Positions 1-4,705 are shown, numbered from the stretch's first letter. The stretch: 10,349 bases of DNA from Phycisphaerae bacterium (GCA_030448225.1 JAUJNJ010000135.1:1-10349), one strand, 5' to 3'. Program-made: numbers and translations. Notes: generated by a model not told the origin, from the letters alone.

Positions 1-25
1 GGGGCTGGGGGCGCACGAGGTTCAT
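1..25 (-). CDS. possible 5' end of another cassette gene (truncated by the window edge)
   Basis: A minus-strand ATG at 25-23 opens a frame (MNLVRPQP...) that runs off the left edge. It is the only ATG, GTG or TTG between the edge and the R'-like core at 72-78, and every other core of this kind in the window is followed by a minus-strand gene, so a further cassette gene is expected here. The 47-bp gap between core and start is longer than for most neighbours, and no convincing Shine-Dalgarno sequence is seen. Eight codons allow no functional statement. Confidence 0.3.
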
Positions 26-71
26 GGGGAGATCCGAGAGGCGTACGCGCGGCGGGCCCTTCGGGCCTGCG

Positions 72-117
72 GCGAAACGTGAGATGCTGGGTTGTTCGGG
101 TAGGCACTTCGTGACCT
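72..117 (-). repeat. attC-like site S1 (short, degenerate)
   Basis: On the minus strand the R'-like core is GTTTCGC (78-72) and the R''-like core AGGTCAC (117-111). The arm next to R' reads AACGTGAG on the plus strand, the same as in sites S4, S5 and S6. The R'' core overlaps the last base of the stop codon of the gene at 117-410. At about 46 bp it is one of the shortest sites and its palindrome is weak, so it may be inactive. Confidence 0.45.
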
Positions 118-410
118 CAGGGCTGGCGGTCGGGCTCGTCGGGCGTGCAGGGGACGAGGGCGTTGCCCTTTAGCCTCGCCGTCTTCCGGTAGCGCAGGAC
201 CGAGACGACCGCCGCACTCACCTGCTCGCCGTCGGGGAAGCCGAACGTCTCGTCGTCGCCGCCGACGCGGCGCGTCAGGCGGTCGCCGTTCAGGAGGCGC
301 TCGTGGACCCGGTCGGCCTCGACCTCGTTGGCGGCCAGCTTGGCGGCGAAGCGTTCGCGGTCGCGGGCCCTGGCAGCCTTCTGGCCGGGGGTGATCGGTT
401 TCTTGGCCAT
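117..410 (-). CDS. cassette gene: small basic hypothetical protein, 97 aa
   Basis: I do not recognise this protein. It starts MAKKPITPGQKAARARDRER and is highly charged, with a basic, probably helical N-terminal half (residues 3-45) and a C-terminal half containing a GFPDGEQ segment and a basic RYRKTARLKG stretch near residues 73-82. There are no membrane segments and one Cys (C88). The start chosen is the ATG at 410-408, which lies inside the attC-like core GTTATGG; an ATG three codons upstream (419) would begin inside the palindrome. The TGA stop (119-117) overlaps the next core site. The basic N-terminus might suggest nucleic-acid binding, but that is a guess from composition. Confidence 0.6.
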   Translation of the reverse strand: MAKKPITPGQKAARARDRERFAAKLAANEVEADRVHERLLNGDRLTRRVGGDDETFGFPDGEQVSAAVVSVLRYRKTARLKGNALVPCTPDEPDRQP

Positions 411-493
411 AACGCGCATTGTCGTGCGGCGCCGCCGCAGCGTCATCCAGGGATCGGCCGATGCCTCGGCCGCCGCGGCCCGCGACGTTAGGC
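407..493 (-). repeat. attC-like site S2
   Basis: On the minus strand R'' is GCCTAAC (493-487), a perfect RYYYAAC match that holds the TAA stop of the NTF2-like gene. R' is GTTATGG (413-407) and contains the start ATG of the next gene. The 87 bp between the outer edges form G/C-rich, imperfectly complementary arms. The length and polarity are those of integron attC sites. Confidence 0.6.
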
Positions 494-877
494 GTTGCGG
501 CCGACGGACGGCAGCGCGCAAACTTCCATGACTTGAATCAAGCCGTTCGCCAGGGTGAATCGGTGGCCGACGTGCCCGTCGGCGAGAACGGCCCCGGCGA
601 GGTCTCGAACGACTTGGTGCACGTCCACCACGATCCGCTTCTCGTCCTCCCGGCGGAACGAGACCGGCTCGACGCGCGGGTTGATCTCCGACCACTGCTC
701 CGACCAGTAGGCCCGGACCGCCTCGTGTCCACGAACGAAGCCGCCCTTGAAGGCCTTCGGCCAAGACACCTCGGTGCTCATCGTGGCCAGGGCGGCATCG
801 ACGTCGCGCGCGTTGAACGCCGCATAAGCGGCGTTCAGCAGTTCGAGTTCCGAAGCAAAATATCTTGCACGTTGCAC
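488..877 (-). CDS. cassette gene: NTF2-like / SnoaL-like domain protein
   Basis: The product (about 129 aa from the chosen start) is a compact NTF2-like (SnoaL-type) protein. The hallmark N-terminal helix reads LLNAAYAAFNARDVDAALAT, followed by a VSWPKAF pocket segment, the VRGHEAVRAYW helix and a C-terminal beta-sheet with VVDVHQVVRDL and GHRFTLANGLI. The fold is a small alpha+beta barrel used by ketosteroid isomerase-like enzymes and stress proteins; substrate and reaction cannot be told. The TAA stop lies in the attC-like core GCCTAAC. The start is uncertain: GTG at 877-875 is the only reasonable in-frame start after the upstream site, while the ATG inside the core at 903-901 opens a different frame that ends after 22 codons, so a one-base error or frameshift near 850-860 is possible. 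A second, truncated copy of the 3' end lies at 2259-2349. Confidence 0.75.
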   Translation of the reverse strand: MQRARYFASELELLNAAYAAFNARDVDAALATMSTEVSWPKAFKGGFVRGHEAVRAYWSEQWSEINPRVEPVSFRREDEKRIVVDVHQVVRDLAGAVLADGHVGHRFTLANGLIQVMEVCALPSVGRNA

Positions 878-899
878 TCGGTGACGAAGGCGATCCGCA

Positions 900-991
900 G
901 CATGACGGAGCGACGTTTGGCGGGCGGGCGACCGACTCCCACTCACGAAGCCCGCGACGCCCGCCCGGTCCGCCGCGACGCCTGGTGATCC
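900..991 (-). repeat. attC-like site S3
   Basis: On the plus strand it runs from GCATGAC (900-906, R' on the minus strand = GTCATGC) to GTGATCC (985-991, R'' = GGATCAC). The arms contain complementary blocks, GCGGGCGGGCG on the left against CGCCCGCCCGG on the right. The right arm is close to that of S10 (shared GCCCGCCCGGTCCGC). The R'' core has lost the AAC and TAA seen in most other sites. Confidence 0.6.
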
Positions 992-1413
992 CGCCGCGGG
1001 TCGCCGCGAAGGTGCCGGAAGGTGCGAGCGGCCCATACCAGCCACGTTCCGAAGAACGCGAGGGACTGAACGACCGCCTTCACGGGGCTGATCGTCGACG
1101 CCGGATGCAGAATCGACCAAAGGTGCCACGCGCACAATCCCAACGTCACGAGGCCCGCAAGAACCACGGGGGTGTAAACCGCGCGGCTGTAGGGGCGAAA
1201 GTATCCGATCACGCACGCCGACATGACGGACGCGGACAGAACGAACATTCCCCACCAGTTCGGCGAGCGGAGCACCTTCGAGTCGGACAGGAGCACCGCC
1301 AGGGAACCCGCGAAGAAGACGAACGCAACGCCCGCGACGACCGCCGCCATGTGACTGAGCGGGTGGTCCATGCGATCGATGCCGGTGCGATACTCCGTGC
1401 CGGACTCGCTCAT
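943..1413 (-). CDS. cassette gene: four-helix integral membrane protein, 156 aa
   Basis: Unrecognised membrane protein. From the ATG at 1413-1411 it begins MSESGTEYRTGIDRMDHPLS and has four hydrophobic segments at about residues 20-42, 53-72, 80-100 and 110-131, so it should sit in the inner membrane. The start lies 6 bp downstream of the core GTTGTCC; upstream in-frame ATGs (to 1512) fall inside the palindrome and are rejected. The last 15 or so residues (from about 141) are encoded by attC site S3: the reading frame passes through the mutated R'' core GGATCAC, where most sibling cassettes have a stop, and ends at a TGA at 945-943. The natural C-terminus was therefore probably near residue 140. 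No function can be assigned. Confidence 0.65.
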   Translation of the reverse strand: MSESGTEYRTGIDRMDHPLSHMAAVVAGVAFVFFAGSLAVLLSDSKVLRSPNWWGMFVLSASVMSACVIGYFRPYSRAVYTPVVLAGLVTLGLCAWHLWSILHPASTISPVKAVVQSLAFFGTWLVWAARTFRHLRGDPRRDHQASRRTGRASRAS

Positions 1414-1418
1414 GTGCG

Positions 1419-1536
1419 GGACAACGTGAGGCAAATCAGCGGCCGGCGCGAACCGGCTCACGAACGAGAAGGTAACAGGGGAGAAGGTAACAGGGGCGCC
1501 GGCCCGCCGCATCGGCAGGATGTGCGGCGGTTGTGC
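1419..1536 (-). repeat. attC-like site S4
   Basis: Plus-strand boundaries are GGACAAC (1419-1425; R' = GTTGTCC) and GTTGTGC (1530-1536; R'' = GCACAAC), 118 bp in all. The inner arms pair well: CAGCGGCCGGCGC on the left against GCGCCGGCCCGCCGC on the right. The left arm starts AACGTGAGGC, as in S5. The loop contains a 15-bp tandem duplication (1466-1495). The TAG stop of the next gene is 9 bp from the R'' core. Confidence 0.6.
1466..1495. repeat. 15-bp tandem repeat, two perfect copies
   Basis: GAGAAGGTAACAGGG occurs at 1466-1480 and again, identically, at 1481-1495. It lies in the terminal-loop region of attC-like site S4, and looks like a simple slippage duplication lengthening that loop. 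Confidence 0.9.
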
Positions 1537-1544
1537 GGCCAGAG

Positions 1545-1751
1545 CTAACGACGCGCGACCGAAGCGCGATACGACGAGAACCCCGCAGCTAACGCGATGA
1601 AGGCGACCAACAGGTGCCCGCCAACCTCAACTCCCGTCCCAAGGCCCTCCACCATGTTCCTGGCGAAGAACCATATGACGAAGTAGACGATGAAGGCGAC
1701 GAACGAACCGCCGATGGTTGCCGTCAGGCGTTTCAAGGTCGGGTGCTCCAC
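1545..1751 (-). CDS. cassette gene: small two-helix membrane protein, 68 aa
   Basis: A short protein beginning MEHPTLKRLTATIGG with two hydrophobic segments, about residues 13-29 (SFVAFIVYFVIWFFA) and 43-60, and a short basic C-terminus (SVARR). It uses a GTG start at 1751-1749, just after the attC-like core GTTATCC (1759-1753), and ends with TAG next to site S4. The family is not recognised. Intact reading frame, position directly between two core sites and clear membrane segments support a real gene despite its size. Confidence 0.6.
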   Translation of the reverse strand: MEHPTLKRLTATIGGSFVAFIVYFVIWFFARNMVEGLGTGVEVGGHLLVAFIALAAGFSSYRASVARR

Positions 1752-1752
1752 C

Positions 1753-1856
1753 GGATAACGTGAGGCCGATCAGCGGACGCGGCCGCGCGCGCGCGCGACG
1801 CTCGGCCGCCGGCGAATCATACCGCCGCCGCGGCCCGGCCCGGCGGCGGGTCATTC
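1753..1856 (-). repeat. attC-like site S5
   Basis: Plus-strand boundaries are GGATAAC (1753-1759; R' = GTTATCC) and GTCATTC (1850-1856; R'' = GAATGAC), 104 bp. The TGA in the R'' core is the stop of the next gene. The left arm AACGTGAGGCCGATCAGCGG closely matches the one in S4. The interior includes an alternating GC run at about 1788-1799 and long G/C-only blocks. Confidence 0.6.
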
Positions 1857-2201
1857 GGCCGCCGATCCGCCGTCGCCGGGCTTGCCGACCGGAAACCCTC
1901 GTGGCGACGCTCTGCCAGCCAGCTTGGTCCAGAGCCGATCCACCAGCCACGCCCACGCGACGCTGTTCGCGAGCGTCAGAGAGCCGTAAACCGCGATGCG
2001 CCACCCCGTATCGTGAAGCTCAGAGACCACCAGGAACGGCAACGAGCACAACCCGAGGGGAACCGCGAAGATCATCGAGACGAACGCCGCGGCGGGAATC
2101 AGTCGCTCCGGGATCAGCCGGTTCCACGCGACGTAGCCGCTCGCGATCCAGAACAAGCAGTTCGCCGCGGTTAGAACGAACAGCCTGCGGGGACGGGTCA
2201 T
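1851..2201 (-). CDS. cassette gene: three-helix membrane protein, 116 aa
   Basis: Unrecognised inner-membrane protein starting MTRPRRLFVLTAANCLFWIA. A basic N-terminus precedes a helix at about residues 7-27, a second at 35-59 and a third at 67-90; a Pro/Gly-rich hydrophilic tail (residues 97-116) follows. The positive-inside rule would put the N-terminus in the cytoplasm. ATG at 2201-2199 follows the core-like GTTCCGC (2222-2216) by 14 bp with a weak purine stretch (GAGG) between. The stop TGA is part of the R'' core of site S5. No function is implied beyond a membrane location. Confidence 0.65.
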   Translation of the reverse strand: MTRPRRLFVLTAANCLFWIASGYVAWNRLIPERLIPAAAFVSMIFAVPLGLCSLPFLVVSELHDTGWRIAVYGSLTLANSVAWAWLVDRLWTKLAGRASPRGFPVGKPGDGGSAAE

Positions 2202-2215
2202 CGTGCCGGGCCTCG

Positions 2216-2264
2216 GCGGAACGTGAGGGCGCTGAGCGGCCGCGGCGCACGCGCGAGGTTAAGT
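2216..2264 (-). repeat. attC-like site S6 (short)
   Basis: R'' on the minus strand is ACTTAAC (2264-2258), a perfect RYYYAAC match holding a TAA stop. R' is the degenerate GTTCCGC (2222-2216). The left arm AACGTGAGGGCGCTGAGCGG belongs to the S1/S4/S5 type. At only 49 bp the site is at the lower limit for attC, so one arm may have been shortened. Confidence 0.5.
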
Positions 2265-2349
2265 GACGCGATCGACCGACGGCAGCGGACGAACTTCCAT
2301 GGCTTGAATCATGCCGTTCGCCAGGGTGAATCGGTGGCCGACGTGCCCG
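2259..2349 (-). pseudogene. 3' remnant of a second NTF2-like cassette gene
   Basis: This 91-bp stretch aligns without gaps to 488-578, the 3' end of the NTF2-like gene; I count about 79 identical positions, 56 of 58 in the inner part. It keeps the frame of the last 29 codons, including GHRFTLANGMI and MEV, and the TAA stop in an R'' core. Homology stops abruptly at 2349; the rest of the gene is missing, and 5 bp later comes the stop of the neighbouring gene. It is a deletion relic, not an expressed gene. Confidence 0.75.
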
Positions 2350-2353
2350 GATG

Positions 2354-2360
2354 GCTATGC
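2354..2360 (-). repeat. orphan R''-like core (S7), rest of attC deleted
   Basis: The minus-strand heptamer GCATAGC differs by one base from the GCATAAC core of S10 and contains the TAG stop of the gene at 2355-2642. No palindrome or R' partner follows; the sequence goes straight into the NTF2-like remnant, so the rest of the site was probably lost in the same deletion. Confidence 0.45.
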
Positions 2361-2642
2361 GTGCCGCCGGACGGCCGCCTCCGAGACTGCTTCCCACTGG
2401 TCGTGATGCCACCGGAGGAGTGCGCCGCACTTCCCGCACTCGTAGTCTGCCCAATGATCCGGGGCACGCTGGCCATTGATGAGCACCGTGGCCCTGATGA
2501 AGTTAACCTGCCTCAGCCCACGCTCGCGACACCGGGGGCACCGGCTGCGGTAGAAACGGGTCGACAACGCTGCGGCGAACAACGCGATGCCGTACAGGAT
2601 CGCGGGCGAGAGAACGAGAAGCGTCATCCACAGGTAACGCAT
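2355..2642 (-). CDS. cassette gene: membrane-anchored zinc-ribbon protein, 95 aa
   Basis: The protein has one N-terminal hydrophobic helix (about residues 4-27, MTLLVLSPAILYGIALFAAA) and a soluble part with two CxxC knuckles, C35-P-R-C38 and C69-G-K-C72, a four-cysteine zinc ribbon. Between them lies a beta-rich segment (VNFIRATVLINGQRAP). A single-pass anchor plus zinc ribbon is all that can be inferred; partner and role are unknown. The start ATG at 2642 is 10 bp from the core GTTATGC (2658-2652); the ATG inside that core is out of frame. The TAG stop lies in the altered core GCATAGC, after which the neighbouring cassette is a fused remnant. Confidence 0.7.
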   Translation of the reverse strand: MRYLWMTLLVLSPAILYGIALFAAALSTRFYRSRCPRCRERGLRQVNFIRATVLINGQRAPDHWADYECGKCGALLRWHHDQWEAVSEAAVRRHA

Positions 2643-2651
2643 CGCCGGCAG

Positions 2652-2715
2652 GCATAACGGATCTGCATTCGCCGGCCCGCGGGGCGGCGGCGCCGTGCTG
2701 GAATCACAATGACCG
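2652..2715 (-). repeat. attC-like site S8
   Basis: Plus-strand left boundary is GCATAAC (2652-2658; R' = GTTATGC). The right boundary is degenerate, about ATGACCG (2709-2715); I placed it by aligning the right arm (GCTGGAAT, 2698-2705) with the same motif in S10. The left arm AACGGATCTGCATTC resembles S9 and S10. The end is uncertain by several bases. Confidence 0.45.
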
Positions 2716-3228
2716 TTCCACCCGGTCGGTCCGTCTCAGTGCGTGGACATCGGGGAGGCCGCCCCGCCTTCCCGTTTCGCGTTGCTCCAGCGCGGCGATG
2801 ACCAGCGCCCGAACTTCATCGGGCAGGCGAGCGAGTTGCCAAGCCCGCTCCTCTTCAGCCGATCCGCCCGCGGCCTCGATCGCCTTCTCGCCGTAGAGCA
2901 CCGGCCCCAGGCAATGATCGGCGAAGTGGGCGGTCGCCACGGCGTGGCCGGCCGCCCGTGCGACGGCGACGGCCGCCGCGTCGGTCGCCTCGCGCGCCGC
3001 GGCGTGTGCCGCGACCGCCGCCCGCTGCGCGGCGCCGGTCTTCACGTCGCCACGGGCCCACGCCCGCCCGACCTCCACAGCCCGTTGCGGCCGTTGATCC
3101 GAACTGTGAAGCGCGAACATCGGAAGCAGATGTTCCGCGCACTCCGCGGCCCACGCCGCGAGGAGCCGATGCTCGGCTAACGCCAATGGCCCACCACGAT
3201 GGGCCGCGACGAACCGCTTGTCCCGCAT
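2704..3228 (-). CDS. cassette gene: Imm-5-like putative immunity protein
   Basis: The 174-aa product resembles, from memory of the family, proteins annotated 'putative immunity protein' with an Imm-5-like domain: RDKRFVAAHRGGPLALAEHR at the N-terminus, then LLAAWAAECAEHLLPMF, a basic helix AVEVGRAWARGDVKTG, an Ala-rich helix block and the conserved ARAAGHAVATAHFADH segment (about residues 90-105). It is an all-helical cytoplasmic protein. Such proteins are predicted to neutralise polymorphic toxins, though members also occur without a toxin; no toxin gene is visible next to it. The ATG at 3228-3226 is chosen because a perfect AGGAGG lies 6 bp upstream; a TTG start at 3249 would begin in the attC core. 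The stop lies at the edge of site S8, and the last residues (VERSL) may come from a degraded core. Confidence 0.7.
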   Translation of the reverse strand: MRDKRFVAAHRGGPLALAEHRLLAAWAAECAEHLLPMFALHSSDQRPQRAVEVGRAWARGDVKTGAAQRAAVAAHAAAREATDAAAVAVARAAGHAVATAHFADHCLGPVLYGEKAIEAAGGSAEEERAWQLARLPDEVRALVIAALEQRETGRRGGLPDVHALRRTDRVERSL

Positions 3229-3234
3229 CGGAAT

Positions 3235-3240
3235 CCTCCT
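3235..3240 (-). promoter_or_regulatory. strong Shine-Dalgarno site of the Imm-5-like gene
   Basis: AGGAGG on the minus strand, 6 bp before ATG 3228-3226. It fixes the start of this gene and is the strongest ribosome binding site in the array; cassettes that start within R' have none. Confidence 0.8.
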
Positions 3241-3243
3241 GTC

Positions 3244-3265
3244 GGACAACGGATCCGCGTTATTC
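3244..3265 (-). repeat. collapsed attC-like site S9 (22 bp)
   Basis: Plus-strand GGACAAC (3244-3250; R' = GTTGTCC, identical to that of S4) and GTTATTC (3259-3265; R'' = GAATAAC with the TAA stop of the next gene) are separated by only 8 bp, GGATCCGC. Both cores look intact but the palindromic arms are gone, so it should not work as an attC. Confidence 0.5.
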
Positions 3266-3568
3266 CGCGGCCGGTTCCGTGAAGCCCTTGCCGTCGTCGC
3301 GCTGCATCAGCCAGAGCGAAGCCGCCGCGCGGGACGCGCCTTGCGGCAGGTCGCCGCCTTTGCGGTTGACGTGATGTAGCAATTCGTCCCTGGCTGCGAG
3401 CACCGCCTGGACACATTCGGGCTTCAGCAGGTCGTCGGGCTCCTGCACGTGGACGTACCACCCCGACTCGAGTTCGAAGACGCGGCCCACGTACTGCCCG
3501 TCGATCTCGATCTCGACCGAGGTGAAACCGTCGTCCGGGTTGCCGGTCGTCGTCAGGCCGTAGGGCAT
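3260..3568 (-). CDS. cassette gene: hypothetical soluble protein, 102 aa
   Basis: Not recognised. It starts MPYGLTTTGNPDDGFTSVEI, has a predicted beta-sheet first half (VEIEIDGQYVGRVFELESGWYVHV, given here only as positions 18-41) and a helical second half (about residues 47-92, with CVQAVLAARDELLHHVNRK), and carries no membrane segment or metal motif. ATG 3568-3566 follows the attC-like core GTTATCC by 11 bp with GGAGAG in between as ribosome binding site. Translation further upstream reads the attC site itself and is rejected. The TAA stop lies in the core GAATAAC of collapsed site S9, so the gene is now fused closely to the Imm-5-like cassette. Confidence 0.65.
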   Translation of the reverse strand: MPYGLTTTGNPDDGFTSVEIEIDGQYVGRVFELESGWYVHVQEPDDLLKPECVQAVLAARDELLHHVNRKGGDLPQGASRAAASLWLMQRDDGKGFTEPAAE

Positions 3569-3579
3569 CGCTCTCCGGG

Positions 3580-3680
3580 GGATAACGGACCGACGTTCAG
3601 CGGCCGGGCGAGCACCGGACGCACGTGTGAAGGACGTGGACCGCGGCGCCCGCCCGGTCCGCTGGAATGTCTGGTTATGC
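3580..3680 (-). repeat. attC-like site S10 (best preserved)
   Basis: Plus-strand boundaries are GGATAAC (3580-3586; R' = GTTATCC) and GTTATGC (3674-3680; R'' = GCATAAC). The arms pair over almost 30 bp: plus-strand left arm AACGGACCGACGTTCAGCGG then CCGGGCGAGC, against the reverse complement of the right arm AACCAGACATTCCAGCGG then ACCGGGCGGGC. Pairing leaves an unpaired C before AGCGG and an unpaired A in GGACCGG, like the extrahelical bases that orient attC folding. R'' carries the TAA stop of the next gene. Confidence 0.7.
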
Positions 3681-4232
3681 GGCGGCCGCTCCCGCCGGCG
3701 TTCCGCACTCGGGGCAACGGCCGGGCGTGGCACGAAGATCGTACCCGCAGTTCGGGCAGAGTCCTTTGCGGTCGCGGCGCACGCGACGGACCCGCGCGAT
3801 GCACCACCAAACCGGTAACACGGCGAGGGCGGCGACCACGGCGAGAGTGCGCACACCCGCTTCGGCGTAGGCGTCAGGGTCGCCGAACCGGTCCGGTTCT
3901 GAGGCGGCCCAGAACCAGTGCCCCGGCTCGCGCAAGTTGCGACCGACGGACCGTTCGTTGAACTCCCAGCCCGACCGCGGCCCCAAGTCGAGACCCATGG
4001 ACAGGCGGTACACGACGATGCTGCGGTCCTCAAATAACAGCCCACGGGACCTCACATCGACCAAATAGGGACGGCCGTCGTCGTCGAGCAGATCCGTCAC
4101 CTGCCGGTGTGTGATTTCGATTCGGCCCGATTGCGCGAAATTGCTCCACATCCACAGCGCCGCCGCCGTCACCGCCGCGATCAGCGACACTGAGGCAGCG
4201 ACCGTGAGTATTACGGAAGACTTCCGCCGCAT
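3675..4232 (-). CDS. cassette gene: two-helix membrane protein with C-terminal planctomycete-type zinc ribbon
   Basis: The 185-aa product begins MRRKSSVILT, has a signal-anchor-like helix at residues 7-29, a polar domain (about 33-120, with DLLDDDGRPYLVDVRSRG), a second helix at 126-147, a basic RVRRVRRDRK linker and a terminal zinc ribbon with C159-P-N-C162-GYDLRATP-G-R-C173-P-E-C176. That ribbon is a recurrent ending of planctomycete membrane proteins. The central domain would be extracytoplasmic and the ribbon cytoplasmic. The role is unknown. Start and stop both sit in core sites: ATG 4232-4230 inside GTTATGC and TAA 3677-3675 inside GCATAAC, so the whole cassette is nearly all coding. 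A TTG three codons upstream is less likely. Confidence 0.75.
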   Translation of the reverse strand: MRRKSSVILTVAASVSLIAAVTAAALWMWSNFAQSGRIEITHRQVTDLLDDDGRPYLVDVRSRGLLFEDRSIVVYRLSMGLDLGPRSGWEFNERSVGRNLREPGHWFWAASEPDRFGDPDAYAEAGVRTLAVVAALAVLPVWWCIARVRRVRRDRKGLCPNCGYDLRATPGRCPECGTPAGAAAA

Positions 4233-4298
4233 AACAAACAATCTACGGCACGCGCGCCAGATAACGGGAAACCGTCGCGTGCGGGTATTGCGTCACAA
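4229..4298 (-). repeat. attC-like site S11 (right-most recognised)
   Basis: The plus-strand left core is GCATAAC (4229-4235; R' = GTTATGC, holding the start codon of the adjacent gene). The right core is probably GTCACAA (4292-4298; R'' = TTGTGAC). The arms pair through CAAT and GCACGCG (left 4237-4253, right 4272-4290), and an inner ACGGGAAACCGT hairpin closes the loop. The right boundary is an estimate. Confidence 0.45.
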
Positions 4299-4337
4299 GC
4301 TACGACGATATCACCCCTGTCAACGAACCTTCGCTTG

Positions 4338-4457
4338 ATATTGGCGGCGCGGATATCTGCGGCGGTGGCGGCCCGGCATCTCGGGCAGCGGTCGGGGGTG
4401 GCGCAGAGGTGGTGGCGGTAGATTCCCGCCAGCGGCCAAGCCGCATCGCGTGCACAA
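4338..4457 (-). pseudogene. broken zinc-ribbon tail, possibly another cassette gene
   Basis: On the minus strand one frame gives LCTRCGLAAGG (around 4457-4425) and another gives CATPDRCPRCRAATAADI (around 4405-4350). Joined, they look like the planctomycete ending CxxCGYDLRATPDRCPxC, interrupted by one or more indels and a poorly conserved stretch near 4410-4430. It lies upstream of attC-like site S11 in the cassette orientation, so it may be the remnant of a further cassette. No intact start or stop can be given. An alternative is a chance match in G/C-rich noncoding DNA. Confidence 0.35.
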
Positions 4458-4704
4458 GTCTCTCACTCGCAGGCGAGCAGAGCGAACTCGTCCTTTCCTC
4501 CTCCACCACTCCACCACCCGACCACTCCACCCTTTCCTCCCCGCTCCTTGCCACTCTGGCAGGCGATTTCCCCCGGCTGACGATTTTGGCACCCGCGGCC
4601 GATTGCCCCGGCCGGGGAGGGCCTATAAGGTCGGGCGTAACCCGTTGTCATTGCTGGGCTCCGGCGGGGGTGCGGCGGTGGCTGGGTGGCACATTCTTTG
4701 CTCA
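4458..4704. other. region between the cassette array and dnaK
   Basis: No convincing gene. It holds a pyrimidine-rich tract (about 4490-4550) with the direct repeat CCACTCCACC, and a perfect 12-bp palindrome CCCCGGCCGGGG at 4606-4617. TATAAG at 4624-4629, with TTGCCC at 4603-4608 fifteen bases before it, is a weak candidate promoter for dnaK. I see no CIRCE inverted repeat (TTAGCACTC-N9-GAGTGCTAA) and no correctly spaced sigma-54 site. Confidence 0.35.
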
Positions 4705-4705
4705 A

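Noticed and set aside
865..1548. Long plus-strand frame across the membrane-protein cassette
   Set aside because: Arg/His/Glu-rich shadow with no motif, crossing two attC-like sites and covering a clear minus-strand membrane protein.
3569..4045. Minus-strand upstream extension of the 102-aa gene (NQTFQRTG... translation)
   Set aside because: It translates attC-like site S10 and the other-frame shadow of the neighbouring gene; the real start with a ribosome binding site is at 3568.
4587..4607. Sigma-54 promoter (TGGCAC...TTGC) before dnaK
   Set aside because: The GG and GC elements are about 15 bp apart, not the required 10.
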